DNA of 43,778 nt from Bigelowiella natans CCMP2755 (Eukaryota > Cercozoa > Chlorarachniophyceae): positions 52,501-96,278 of the forward strand of contig ADNK01001164.1 in NCBI GenBank assembly GCA_000320545.1. Reading direction: 5' to 3'. Made by a program: the position numbers and the translations under genes. Positions 1-14,125 of this stretch are shown piece by piece; position 1 is the stretch's first letter; each line of letters starts with the position of its first letter. The notes beneath the pieces are model-generated. The model had not been told where the DNA came from. It was given only the letters and a program-made list of their open reading frames with translations, and did no database searches.

Positions 1-96
1 TCTCATGTTTTCATTAGCAACATGAATCACCTCTTCTGAATTATTATCTACCTATCACTTTTCTTCGCTCATATCACTGCTACTACCTTCGTTTAG

Positions 97-202
97 TTTT
101 CCAATCTATGCGGAACCGTTTATCGTCAAGGCAACATTTTGTTCACTCCGGACGGAAATTCAGTACTCAGCCCAGGTATTATTAGACACCATTAACAACA
201 CA

Positions 203-237
<35 letters not shown>

Positions 238-260
238 ACAACAGACAGGCAACAACTTTA

Positions 261-293
<33 letters not shown>

Positions 294-962
294 AAGTAGT
301 TTTTGTAGCGATTAGAGAAAGATCAGCAATAGCATGCCAAAATTCCAAGTTGGCAAGTTTCTATTCTGATATCATGTCACATGAGAATCAATACTATGTT
401 TTGGAGAATAATGATTGATGTATGTTCCTGATCTGATTTGGATAGTGCAAAACAATGATTGATGTATGTTCTTGATCTGATCTGGATACTGCAAAACATA
501 ACATTAGTGGGGAATCGCGTCTCTGTCTTGGATCTTGTTAATCATAAATCTCGCACTTTACCGTTCGAAAATCGGCGAAATATATCACGGTTATGCTTAT
601 CTCCGGACGGGTATTATAATCTGCGACGATCATCTCCACGCCCTCCCTGCATTATTCTTCTTCTTATTGTTATTATTATTATTATCTATGACCACATCAT
701 CATCCTCGCAAATTTCAAGTTATCATTGATTGACACCAGTAGCTAGTAATCAGAATCAGTAACATAATACATGTTGAGGTATGGATAGGAGATAACAACA
801 TCGGAACAGCACCAGCAACTATAAATATTATAAATATAAAATTTTTGTAATGTTATTGTGTACAGCCGTATATATATTCCATGTGGAATAATCGTCCGCC
901 TTTTTGATTTCTTTTTAAAATTTCCATAGAACTAAGTAAGGTGTGATCTACAAATACTACTA

Positions 963-994
<32 letters not shown>

Positions 995-1765
995 ATCACT
1001 ACAGGTCAACTTTAATTTCTGTTGATGAGAATGGAGGTGCTCTGCTAGTGAATTTCCACAAAGCAGTCGTGTTGTGCCAGTTTCAGGTAATAATACTGCT
1101 GCTGCTGCTGTACCACTACTACTATCCATTCCAAATTATAGGAACAACTAACTACAACTACATCAAACAACAACTACGACATACTAAATGTTGCTGCTCG
1201 TTCTATTGTCCCAGTTTAAGGCTAAAGTGCTAGACCTGCAATTTTCCCCTGATATGAAATTCATCGCTGTAACTTCTGAGCAAGTAGGAACAAAGCTAGC
1301 ATAGAAAAGACGACGATATTTAGAATATATCCTATTATTGTTATTAATATTATCATGATTATCATTATTATCGTATCATCAACTACCTCATGGATTCTGT
1401 ACTTGGCACATGATCATCATCATATTGAGATATATATTACACCTGATGCTGATTATCTATCAATTGACTGCTCGCTACTAATTGATTTAAAATTGGTCAT
1501 ATATTCCTATTCTATACAGCATATCCAAATATGGAAAGCGCCCCCTCTTGTGTCTCAATTCCGACCCTTTCATCTCATCAGAACGTACAATTTGATGATG
1601 ATGATGATAGTAATGATAACGATGAAGATTCATGGCTAGTGATACCTGCCAAAACTGTGTAAAAATGTGAATGGAAAAAACCAAACTCTGGGAGAATCAA
1701 TACAGGGACACATATTGTAGTAGTAGTGTAGTGTTATTCGTGACAATAACATACAAAGTAATGGG

Positions 1766-1796
<31 letters not shown>

Positions 1797-1880
1797 AGGT
1801 TCACAGGACATTATGATGACGTTTTATGCCTAACATGGTCACCGGATAGGTAAACAACAACGACGGGCTTCCTTTTCTTC

Positions 1881-1916
<36 letters not shown>

Positions 1917-2646
1917 ATAATAATAATAATAATAATAATCATAATCATAATGATGATTATGATATCCATCTATACTGACTGACTACTGTACCTTTATTTA
2001 GTATCATTACAGAGCCAAAACATGATGCTTGCTAGCATACTATACCACGCTATACTATACTGATAATTACGAACATGATTCTTATTCTTTGCAGCAAATT
2101 CTTGATATCTGGATCACGAGATATGGCTTGCCGGTAATATAATTAACAAAAATAAATTATTCAATAGTATTGAAAATTATAGAGCAATAGATAATGATAA
2201 TAGTGATCATGTGTACAAGCAGTTTAATACTGCAACCAAGCACGGGAATTTCATATAATACAATATATATATATATATATATATATAATATGTTTATGTG
2301 AAAGAAAGAGGGGAAAACACGATGATGATTATGATAATGTCACAGAAGAAGAGTTTAATTCAATACATATAAGCTCTTTTCTGTTGATATATTGTTGATA
2401 TCTTCTTTTTTCATTGTTCTTGTTGTTGTGCTCACTTTTCTCTTCTTCTCCTTCTTCTTCTTCTTTCTTGGAGGCTGTATTCTGCTGAGCCAATCAAAGG
2501 ATATCTACCCATTACTTTGACAGGACATCGAAACCATGTAAGTGAAAGAGAAGATGGAAAAAGAAGCAGAAGAGGAAGAGGAAGAAGAAGATCATGATGA
2601 TTGAGAAACAACAAAAAGAAGCCAACGGTGGCACAACAGCGTGCGT

Positions 2647-2690
<44 letters not shown>

Positions 2691-3230
2691 AGAGGAGTCT
2701 TGATACATAGTATTATCATCATGATCATCATCATTGACAGCAGCAGCTGATGCGACATTTCTATAAAGATAGGAGGAGGAGTTACATTAAATATAGTAGT
2801 AGTAGTATCATCACTTATATATGATTTCTTATCAGATCGTAGGTGCCTTCTTCCGATATGGATTGAAACCTGGTACTGCTACTACTGCTACTACTGCTAC
2901 TACTGCTACTACTACTACTACTTGCTTATACATCATTGTAAGTATCACAATCGTCATCATCATCATTATCATCATCATCATCATTGGCTAAATACCTCTT
3001 CTCTTCCAACTTCTACTATAACTAATGAAGGAATGGATGAAAGTCTCTACACTGTTGCTAAAGATGGTGCTCTTTTTACCTGGAAGTTTGTTCCCATAGA
3101 CCAAGATGAAAAGGGTCGTACTGCATGCTATTCATATTATTGAGATCAATATCAATAATATCATATTCGTAATATCATGCCTACCATCAATCGATAGATA
3201 ACCTTGCTGCTGAGGAGTTGGTTGTATCAG

Positions 3231-3261
<31 letters not shown>

Positions 3262-3336
3262 GGTTTGTTGTATCAGTTGTTGTTGTTGACAACAACTATT
3301 CTGTTTTTTGAAATATGACACACGCAAACACAGACA

Positions 3337-3390
<54 letters not shown>

Positions 3391-3683
3391 GCTCTATTTG
3401 AACAAGCATCATCATCCATTATGACGAAGTATGATGTGAAGAAGACGATATGAGTCGGGATTAGATTAGCACACCTAATGGCTTGATCATAATAATTACC
3501 ATTATCATCATCATCATCATCAACAGCCTATCAACATATATTATCGTTGCCATTATTATTCATGTTATTTATTATTATTACAATTACTATTATGTTCCAT
3601 TATATAGGTAGAAGGTTTGGCGTCGGTAGAAGCTTTAAGAAAAGAGATCAAATCGAAGCAATATCTGGTAGTTCTGGCAATAG

Positions 3684-3715
<32 letters not shown>

Positions 3716-4163
3716 TATATATGTAGAATCCTTTGGCTACTAACTCGAACAACCTTGATTGTAGATGACGCACATTGGATAGCAAAGTGCAATGTGGTTA
3801 TGGTAAAATAATAAATAAAGTACTTAATACTTTTAACATTACTCCTATGAGTCAAATCGGTGTCCATCATTATCATGAATCATCATGAATCATCATCATA
3901 ATCCTATTATTACTAATGCTGCTACTGCTACTTGCTACTTGCTGCTGCAGGTAAAGAAGCACTATTTTCAACAAAATCATGCCAAAGTCGTGTGCGCTGC
4001 CCTCCATCACTCTAACAAGGTAGGAAGTAGTAGCAGCAGTAATTGTAGTAGTAGTAGTAGTAGTAGCAGTAGTAGTATTAATGACGATGACGATGATAAT
4101 GATGATGGAGAAAACTTGGATTAGATTTGTAAAAACTGCGTGACCGATCGACGTGTCAGTGAG

Positions 4164-4202
<39 letters not shown>

Positions 4203-4207
4203 GAGAG

Positions 4208-4246
<39 letters not shown>

Positions 4247-4747
4247 TGATAGGTAAATGTCTAAATCTGTAATCACCATATCTTCTACTCTCTAACCCTA
4301 ATATGTTTCTTCTTCTTCTTGTTGTTGTTGTTGTTGTTGTTGTTGTCGTTCTAATATTACTACTCCTACTACTCTCAGATAAGCGAACTACTGGTTGTTG
4401 GATTTGACACTGGGGTAGTAATAATAATAATACTACTACACGACTACAACTACACCATGATCATCATGATCATTGTCCACTTAGCACTGACTCAGTACTC
4501 CCACATATATTATTTGTTATCATTATTATCTATTACAACTAGCTAGTAGTAGTGTTAATAGTAGGAATAGCAGCATCAAGCCATGAATCATGTACAAGCA
4601 GCAGCTTGTGCAATATAATCTTGATCGTTTACAATCATTGTAACACATCATCTACTACTGCTACTTATTATTATTATTATTATCATCCTTATACCTACCC
4701 TCTACTCTCTTCCTTCTCTATTGGCAGTTGTTTTATTATCATTGTCA

Positions 4748-4781
<34 letters not shown>

Positions 4782-5605
4782 CATTATTATACATGTGTGC
4801 CTTACATCATCCTACCCCCCCCCCCCCCTCCCTTCCCTCCTCTCAAACGAGGTAGGTAGGTAGGATGGATGGATGTTGATGCTGATATTGATATAAATGT
4901 TGTTGTTGTCGTGATCATTATTATAAAAAAGAAGAAGCACCATGATTATTAGCTACAAACAGGTTTTTGGCTTGTTCGAAATGCCAGAGTTTAACATGAT
5001 CCACACCTTATCAATATCCCAAAAACGAATAACATCTGGTAAATAACTACTTACATAGAGATGATGCTACATACACATGCTGCCACCACACCACCACATA
5101 TAATCCCATTAGTTGTTTATTTAATGGAGATCATGATATTTGCATGTACCAGTGTTAGCACTTATTTTTGGCTAAGATATCTCTCTCAGTTTTTTATTTG
5201 CTTGATCATTGATAATAAAATCTACAGCTTCTTCTCTATTATTGTCACCGTGTCATCATCATCATCATCATCCTTTAATGAACGATTACTTGATGCAGTT
5301 GCTATTAACACCACGGGAGAGTGGCTGGCTTTTGGGTCAGAAAAACTAGGTAATAGTAGTAGCAATAGTAACATTACCAGACAACCACTAGTAGCTATAT
5401 TTTCTGTTTTATATGCTTCATCAAGCGGTGAATAGTACCCATACGGCAGCAGCATCAGCAATATCAGCTCAATAGTAGCTTGATCAGATGATCCATTGAT
5501 TTATATATGATGATGATGCCAATGATGATGTTCCATTATAAGCTACTTCTTCTGCTATATATTCGTACAATTATGTTCTTCCTACTATATCTTATTGTAT
5601 CTACC

Positions 5606-5658
<53 letters not shown>

Positions 5659-8253
5659 TTGTGTGTAGTAGTGTATTAGTAGTGATTTGTCGTTCCGTTG
5701 TTGTTGTTGTTATTGTTATTGTTGTTGTTGTTCTTATGTTGTTATGACGCTACTACTACTACTACTACTACTACTACATTTATTACTACCAGGACAACTT
5801 TTGGTGTGGGAGTGGCAATCTGAAACGTAAAATTATATAAATATTATGTTTATTGTTAATTGTTATTTTTAGTGGCAGTCGTAGAATAGAATCGAAGATG
5901 AATGATGATGACCTGCTACCTTCTACTACTACTACTACTACTACTATTATCATATGTAGATATATCTTGAAGCAGCAAGGACATTTCTTTGACATGAATA
6001 GCATTGCATATTCTCCTGATGGCCAGCTCATTGCTACAGGTATTACCACCGCCTATTATTCTTCAACTTAAGCATTTCTTTCACGTTTTTATGCTTTTAG
6101 CCCCCCTCGTTAATTGAAGTCTATCTAAAAAAAATGAATCCTATCTTCTTCTTCTTCTTCTTCTTCTTCTTCTTCTTGTGTTGTTATTCTTAAGATCAAA
6201 CTTTCCATTTAGTGTTAGGAACGTTAGAAATTTAATTATTGTCGTATTACCATTCATTTACTAATTGATTGATTTATCAAGGAGGAGATGACGGCAAAGT
6301 AAAGCTTTGGAATGCATCCACAGGGTTGTTGGTTTATTGTGAGTGTGATGATGATGATGATGGTGACCTGTCTTTTCATCTAATTCTTTCCAGTACAAAA
6401 TATTAAGAATAAAAGAGGAAGTGTACGACTAATTAACGAATAATTTGATCATCATCATTCTCATCATCATTAGATTCTGTTTCGTGACATTCTCTGAGCA
6501 CACAGGACCTGTAAGATGATGATGATGATGATATACGACTAGTGTAGATTATAATAAGAATGCAATAAAATGATGATGTTGGCATCGTTTGTGAAGTATT
6601 TTATTTTGCCCCTCCCTCTTGAGAATAAAATCAACATTAATTAATTATTTGTGAGGGTATATTTGTTCTTCTAATCGCCGTAGGTAGAAGATGCATTTTG
6701 GCCATTATGTCTTTTGTTTGATATTTATCTACTCATAAAATTGATTATAGGTTAATCAAGTTGTGTTTTCCTCGAAAGGAAATGTTGTGGTTTCTTCCAG
6801 CCTTGATGGGGTATTTCATGATGATGATGTGATGATGTGATGATGATGATGGTGATGATGATAATGATGATGATGGCGGTGTAGGTTGTTAGATAAAATG
6901 AGGTAGAAAAGAAACAAAAAGAAGAAGAAGAAGAAGAAGAAGAAGAAGAAGAATATGAAGAAGAGACTCTCTTTTGTCTATCTTATACACAAACACATAA
7001 TGTATACATCAGCAAAATACTACTCATACTAATATTCGTAACTGATACTAATACTAATGCAATTAATCTCCTGTGAAAAGAATAAAGTAAAGTAACAAAA
7101 ATGGCAATATTTGTGATAACAACTAATGATGACAATGAACAATCTCGTTTCCTACCATCATTTACTGACTATTACTTGATCCCCCCTGGTGTTTGTAATT
7201 ATTTATCTCTGATTCAATTGGTACTTACTGCTCGTTGAAAGACTGTTCGGGCATTTGATCTCGTTAGGTTGGAGAGTAGTAGTAGTAGTAGTAGTAGTAG
7301 TTATGATGATGATGATAATGATGAGGAAAGGTGGAGGAGGGGGAATGAGGAGGTGATCGATGATAAGTGGAAGGATGTGGAAAATGTGCTCCTCCTCCTC
7401 ATAGCTACTAATTATTCATGTCGATAACAAACATGCTGTATCTTATCTTATAGCTAATTATTCATGTCGATAACAAACATGCTGTATCTTATCTTATTTA
7501 TACGTCGTACTCACTTACTACTGCAAGATACCGGAACTTTCGCACGTTTACGTCACCAGAGCCAACTCAATTCACTTGTTTAGCACTAGACAACTCTGGA
7601 GAAATGGTAGTACGATCATGTTGATTACTAAGTATTTATGCATAGATGATGATAAGAGTGATGATGATGATGAAACAGCTTTTGTACGAAACAAAGTACC
7701 ATCATTACAAGTAATTGTGTGTCGTAGTAGTTGATATCTGATAACTATTGATGGTTTGGCACTAGGTTGTAGCAGGAAGCTTGGATCCGTTTGAAGTATA
7801 TGTCTGGTCCTTAAGAACAGCAAGGTGAGGAGGAGGAGGAGTCATTATTGTGTAAGTGTGTATCTGTGTTTGTGTGTGTGAAAGTAATGTACGTGTGCAT
7901 GAAAATTAATATAATAGCAACAAGCAGTGTGCATGTACTATGATGATGTGTAGGTGTATGTGTGTTTGCCATCACCACTATCTATCATCCTTGCACTACT
8001 ATAGAAAAGAAGAACTATTCGAAGTTTCTCTTCCCTCCACGCTTGTATGTATAGTGTTAGTGATACACTTACTTCCTCCTCCTCCTCCTCCTCCTATAGC
8101 CTTCATCATCATTATCTTCTTCCTCTTCTTTCTTGATGAGCAGATTATTAGACGTTCTCTCGGGTCATACGGGGCCTCTATCAGGCGTGCTATTTAACCC
8201 AGGTAGGGTAGTACTACTACTATTAGTACTTGTCCTAATCAAATCATCATCAT

Positions 8254-8291
<38 letters not shown>

Positions 8292-8721
8292 CAGCACATC
8301 CTTACTTGATATCTTCATCGTGGGACAAGACTGTGCGAATTTGGGATGTATACAATCGTAAGGTGGTGCTGCTGTATGTATGTAGTAGTTGCTGATGAAA
8401 GTCTTTCTTTGCAATGAGGATGAAGATGATGATGATGATGATGATGATGATGATAAGTGTAAGATCACATATCCTCTTACTGTTTTATTCTTAATAGTAT
8501 AAATAAATACTGTAAATCAATCATAATTCCGTATTCATCATCATCATCGTCGTTCATCTTTATCATCATTTTCATCATTATCATCATCATCAATTCTACC
8601 TTAGGTTGCTGTGGAAAGCTTAGATCACAGTGGGGAGGTGCTATGTGTAGCTGTGAGGCCTGATGGTGACCAGGTACTACTACTGCTACTAGTAGTATTA
8701 GGACTAGTATTTGTAGTATTT

Positions 8722-8752
<31 letters not shown>

Positions 8753-9725
8753 CAGTAGTAGTGGTAGTGATGAATAGCTTCTAGCGATGATAATGCTGAT
8801 ACTATACTAATACTTTAGGTATGTTCTGCGGACTTAACAGGGCAGCTGTACTTTTGGGATCCACAGGTAATATATTGTAGATCTGCTGTCTTCGAGGATG
8901 GATTGGTGATCATGAACAAAGAAGAAAGGCTGTTAGTTGTAGTAGTAGTCGTAGTAGTAGTCGTAGTAGTAGTAGTAGTAGGAGGAGGAGGAGGAGGAGG
9001 AGGAGGAGGATGGAGGACAAAAGGAAGAAGATGTGTCTATGGGAATGAGAATAATAACCCCAATAGTTGGGTAACAACCTGTGAATAATACGAATAATGG
9101 TGATTATTGATGATCGCATACTTTTCTCTTTCAGGATGGCACGCTTTGAAGGCACAATTGAAAGGAAGAAAGGACATTATGGGGGGAAGAAGAAGGGATG
9201 ATGCAAGAGAGGTACTAATACTGCCTCAGTTACCACTCATCATAACTTCATTGATGACGACGGATGTGGGTCTATGAGTATGTGTGTGTGTGTGTGTGTG
9301 TGTGAAGTTGTCAGAGACACCAAATCTGTATTATTTGTTATTAATGTAACACGATGATGATGTTGTTTGATCTAGTTAAGTATACTCTATCTTGTTCTAT
9401 ATAATAATAGGCTAAAAATGCAACGCATTCTCTGGCATTTACGAGCTTATGCTACTCTGCAGATGGAAAATGCATATTAGCAGGGTAGTAGTAGTACTGT
9501 ATTGTTAGTAATATTACCACCTTCTTGTGATATTAATAAAGTCATCAACAATGATTTCTACTATTGTTCTCAATGGAATGACGATGAATCATCACCCCAT
9601 CCTTCTTTTTGCCTCCTGTGTTTGCATATTTATTCAATGTGACATGATAAAAAGTACATGAAGATCTTTATTCAATGTGACATGAAAACAAGTACATGAA
9701 GAATACTTTCTCTACTTACGTATGT

Positions 9726-9757
<32 letters not shown>

Positions 9758-10422
9758 TGTACATGTATACAGCTATGTATTAAATTATCGTTATTATTTA
9801 TTATCTTATCAGAGGCAACTCCAAGTATGTGTGTATATATCATATTCAACAACGAGTTCTGCTGAAACGATTTGAGATCACGAATAACTTGTAATAATAC
9901 ACAGAAGATGCCAATACAATACACACGACACGAACAAGACAACTTATCTGATATTATTGATTATTCATAATTATTATAAAAATGATGAAGACAAGGATGG
10001 TGATGATTATGATGATGATGATGATGATGATGATGATGGTGATAGGAGTGCAGACTAGAACGGTGGTGTTAGTGAAACAATGAGGTCACAATTTATGGAA
10101 GATTCTGAGGCAACATAGAGGAGGAGGAGGAGGAGGAGGAAGAGGAGAGGAGAGTGAAACATCGAGTATATGAGTGTCATTATCATCGTTGTCAGTCATC
10201 GTTATAATGGGTTTTCACCGAAAATAATAGCGCTACTACTACTACTACTACTGCTGCTGCTGCTGTTGTGATATGGCTATCAGGTCTCTGGATGGGATTT
10301 TGACATATCTCAACTCTAAAAACATGACTGAAGTTAGTTTACGACTACTACTACCACGAAATCATTCATTACCCATTAATAATCTACTAATCCGTATTTA
10401 TCACAAAGTGCTCAATTATCCA

Positions 10423-10460
<38 letters not shown>

Positions 10461-11602
10461 GGAGCTACCATACGATGAGCATGTGTTTTCCTTCTTTTTC
10501 CTCTTTTTCTTCTTCTTTTCTAACTCCTTACATTGCAGGCAGGGCCGTTGGCTTTAATCGACGACGAAGATGGTAGTAGTATCGTAGCAGCAGCAGCTTA
10601 CTATGTGTGGTGGGGGTGGTGCTGCTGGTGGCGAGAGTTGTATCACAATATGTATAGTAGTAGTAGTAGTAGTAGTAGTAGTGGGTATGGTCAGTTTTAA
10701 TGTTGCATTTTGTTCGTTATATTCTCTTTTTCTTGTTGTTTTTCTTGTTGTCTCAGGTGGAAGTGGCAGTGATAAAGAAGACTTTAAGGACAATTCCTTG
10801 CCAGGTTGTTGTTGCGTAGTAATATGTTTGATGACTATCAGCATGACCAATAGCAATTAGTTCATATTTGTTGTTTGTGATTCTGCACCTTTTCACTTGA
10901 ACGAATTCATCTTGTTATGTATCATTGTGTGTGTTTCAGTGATTGATGCATCACCATCATCGTAGGCATCACTATCATCATCATCATCATCATCATCATC
11001 ATTATATCATCAGTACATTTGTTATTCTATTTATAATTAATCAAAGGTGCAAAGAGGTCTGATTTCAGCAAGAGGTGATGTGATATACTTGGATGCTACT
11101 GCCAATACTATATTTCTTTCTTTCTCTATCGTCGTTCTTATCGTTGTATGTGTACCGTATTCATATGATGGCATATTATAAGAGTGTTTGTATTGTACTT
11201 GCTATTATTCAAATCCAACATTCGTGATGGTAAACTACGATGTTGCTTTTTTTCAAATGGGCCAACATCTGCTTGGACTGCTGCTACTACTTGCTGCTAG
11301 TATGTGTGCTACTTGTAGAAGATAAGTGTAAACTTAACTACCAACAATATTGGAATAATCGTGATATTGTATGATCGTTTTGATGGGATGACGATGCAGC
11401 ATCTCTACCCTCCACCACTTATTAGAAGACCTTTCTTTATATTGTGATCATTTAGGAAAACTCCATTAGTTGCCCGTACAAAGTGCGTTAAGTTTTCGCC
11501 TGATGGAAGACAATGGTAATAATAATGAAAATGATGATCATGACCATGATGACGATGATGACGATGATGATACCGACGATCACATATATGCTGCAACCCA
11601 TG

Positions 11603-11643
<41 letters not shown>

Positions 11644-11892
11644 TATAACATGTATAAATGGCTTTTGTTATTGGAAAACAGCAAATATGAGGCGGTTAGC
11701 TATCAAACTACGCACTGTGTTGTTGCGTGTGTTGTGCATGTGCATGTGCATGTGCATGTGCATGTCTATGTGGGCCCTAATGCAGCACACTTGTCGTCGT
11801 CGGCAAATTCTCGTAATATCTCACGAAAGCATTCATTAATTGATCCATCCATTCAGGGCTGCTGCGTCAACAGAAGGCCTGATGATATACAG

Positions 11893-11931
<39 letters not shown>

Positions 11932-13712
11932 GTTGGCTATAATCACATTAGTAGCAAGATAAAGGAGAAGAGACAGAGGAGAAGGGGAGGGTGATGATGA
12001 TGTATGATGATTTATTAGAGAACCGTTGTTTTATGATGATGATGATGATGATGATGATGAAAAAGGGTGAGGAGACTCCTACTCATACTACTACTACTGC
12101 TACTACTACCACTACAACTACGATTAATATAACAAGCAACGACAAAATCTCAAGTAGAAATTTATTTTCATGAAAAAACAGCATACATTCATCTTCTTTG
12201 TGTTAAAAAAAATACATTTATCATTTTCGTCATCATAGAAATCATACGAATGTTGGCATTTTGTTGCAGTTTGGACCAAAATTTGTACTTCGATCCCCAA
12301 GATCTGGTTGTATACTGCAATATATATATGCTGCTTCTGCTACTGCTGCTGCTACTACTACTACCACTACTATACCAAAGAGATTATTATTGGCAGTACG
12401 ATTAGCATCATACATATGCATACCACACAGAAGATACCCGTAGCGAGCAGAAGGAAGAGGAAAGGATGATCGCTATTATCGCCGTTATTATCATTGTCGC
12501 TTATCTTCTATTTATTTTGTTCTTGATGGAAATTTAGGATATGGAAGTGACTCCTGAAAATGCACAGATTTTACTTGAGGTAATTGTAGATCATATTGAG
12601 GATAATGATGATATCGGTTTAGTGATATTGTTTACTAGTCTATTTTTGGCTCTTTAAATGCCTTTATTCGTCTATGCATAATTCATGCAATACTAAGTGT
12701 ATCATTACTTATTGTTATAGGAAAAACAATATGCTAAAGCGCTTGTTATGGCTCTCCGTCTAAACGAACAGGTACTAGTTGTTATTGTTGTTGTTGTCGT
12801 TCAACACACCATATCAATCAAACGTCACCGCTATCATCATCATAATCATCAATGTATATTTTGATCATCATGCGGTACATAATGCACTTATTTGACATGA
12901 TGTCGTCATTTTTATTAAAATATCAGAAATTGCTCAAGACGATGGCAGGTTGTTCTTCTTCTTCTACTACTACTACTACTACTACTACCACTACTACCAC
13001 TACTACCACTACCATCATGCTGATGGATAGTACACCACATCCTCTTTTCATTCTTCTAACGTACTACTATCTATCGATACACATTCTTTATTACTCTTTT
13101 ATTTTTTGGCTGAGAAATAAATAATATAACCGATTTGAGATCCAATACTCCTACTTCATATTGATACCCATCCTCTCTTCTCATTGTCGTTCACGATGAT
13201 CAGAAACTGTTCCTATGGATGAAATTCTGTCTGTAGTCTCATCAATCCCAGTGCATTACATAGAAAGGTGTGGCGATGTGGCGTGTTTGTGGTGTGTTTT
13301 TGTGTGATCATGGTGCTATTTCTGCTTGTGTTACTGCTGTACATTTGGGGGATAGATATCAGTCATTTTTGCGGCAGCAGCAGCAGCAGTAGTAGTAATA
13401 GTAGTATTAGCTGTATGTAAGCAATAATATGTTGCTTCTTTCTTCTTCAATCCTCTCCCAGGATAACAGAAAAGTAGAAGTTAGTTAAAGAAAAATCAGA
13501 AGACTAATCCGCTCTTTCATTCATAAAATATGTAGTAGTAGTAGTAATAGCAGCAGTATAAATGCAGTACATGCTACTGCTTTTCTATTCATTGTTGATG
13601 TTTCTTCATTATTTCTCCTCGTATTGTGTTTGTTGACGTCATAGGATTCTCGTCCTTATTGGGGAGGGAATAAATTCATCTCCCCATCTACAGTTCTATC
13701 TTACTTGGTACA

Positions 13713-13750
<38 letters not shown>

Positions 13751-14088
13751 TTCCGTAGTTTTTCCTCCTTTGAAATAGTTGTCATTCATGTCAATCAACA
13801 TAATCAGCCCAAAGCAAGATCATTTATTGCACCATCATCTTTGACGACACCTTTACGTGTGTTTATGACTTGATTAATGCTTTTTGAGTACAGTCAGCAA
13901 AATAGTTAGATTCTTTCGATATGTAACTTTTCCACCTACAACTAATACTGTAAATACTGAAAGCAATACCGCTGCTGCTGCTTTGATCATCGTCAACATA
14001 GGGTGCAAACTATTCTCACTATTCATGGAAAGTCCTTAGAAAAAAATTCCATGAAAATGTTAAGGTATGTTGCCTGATATGCAGTGTG

Positions 14089-14125
<37 letters not shown>

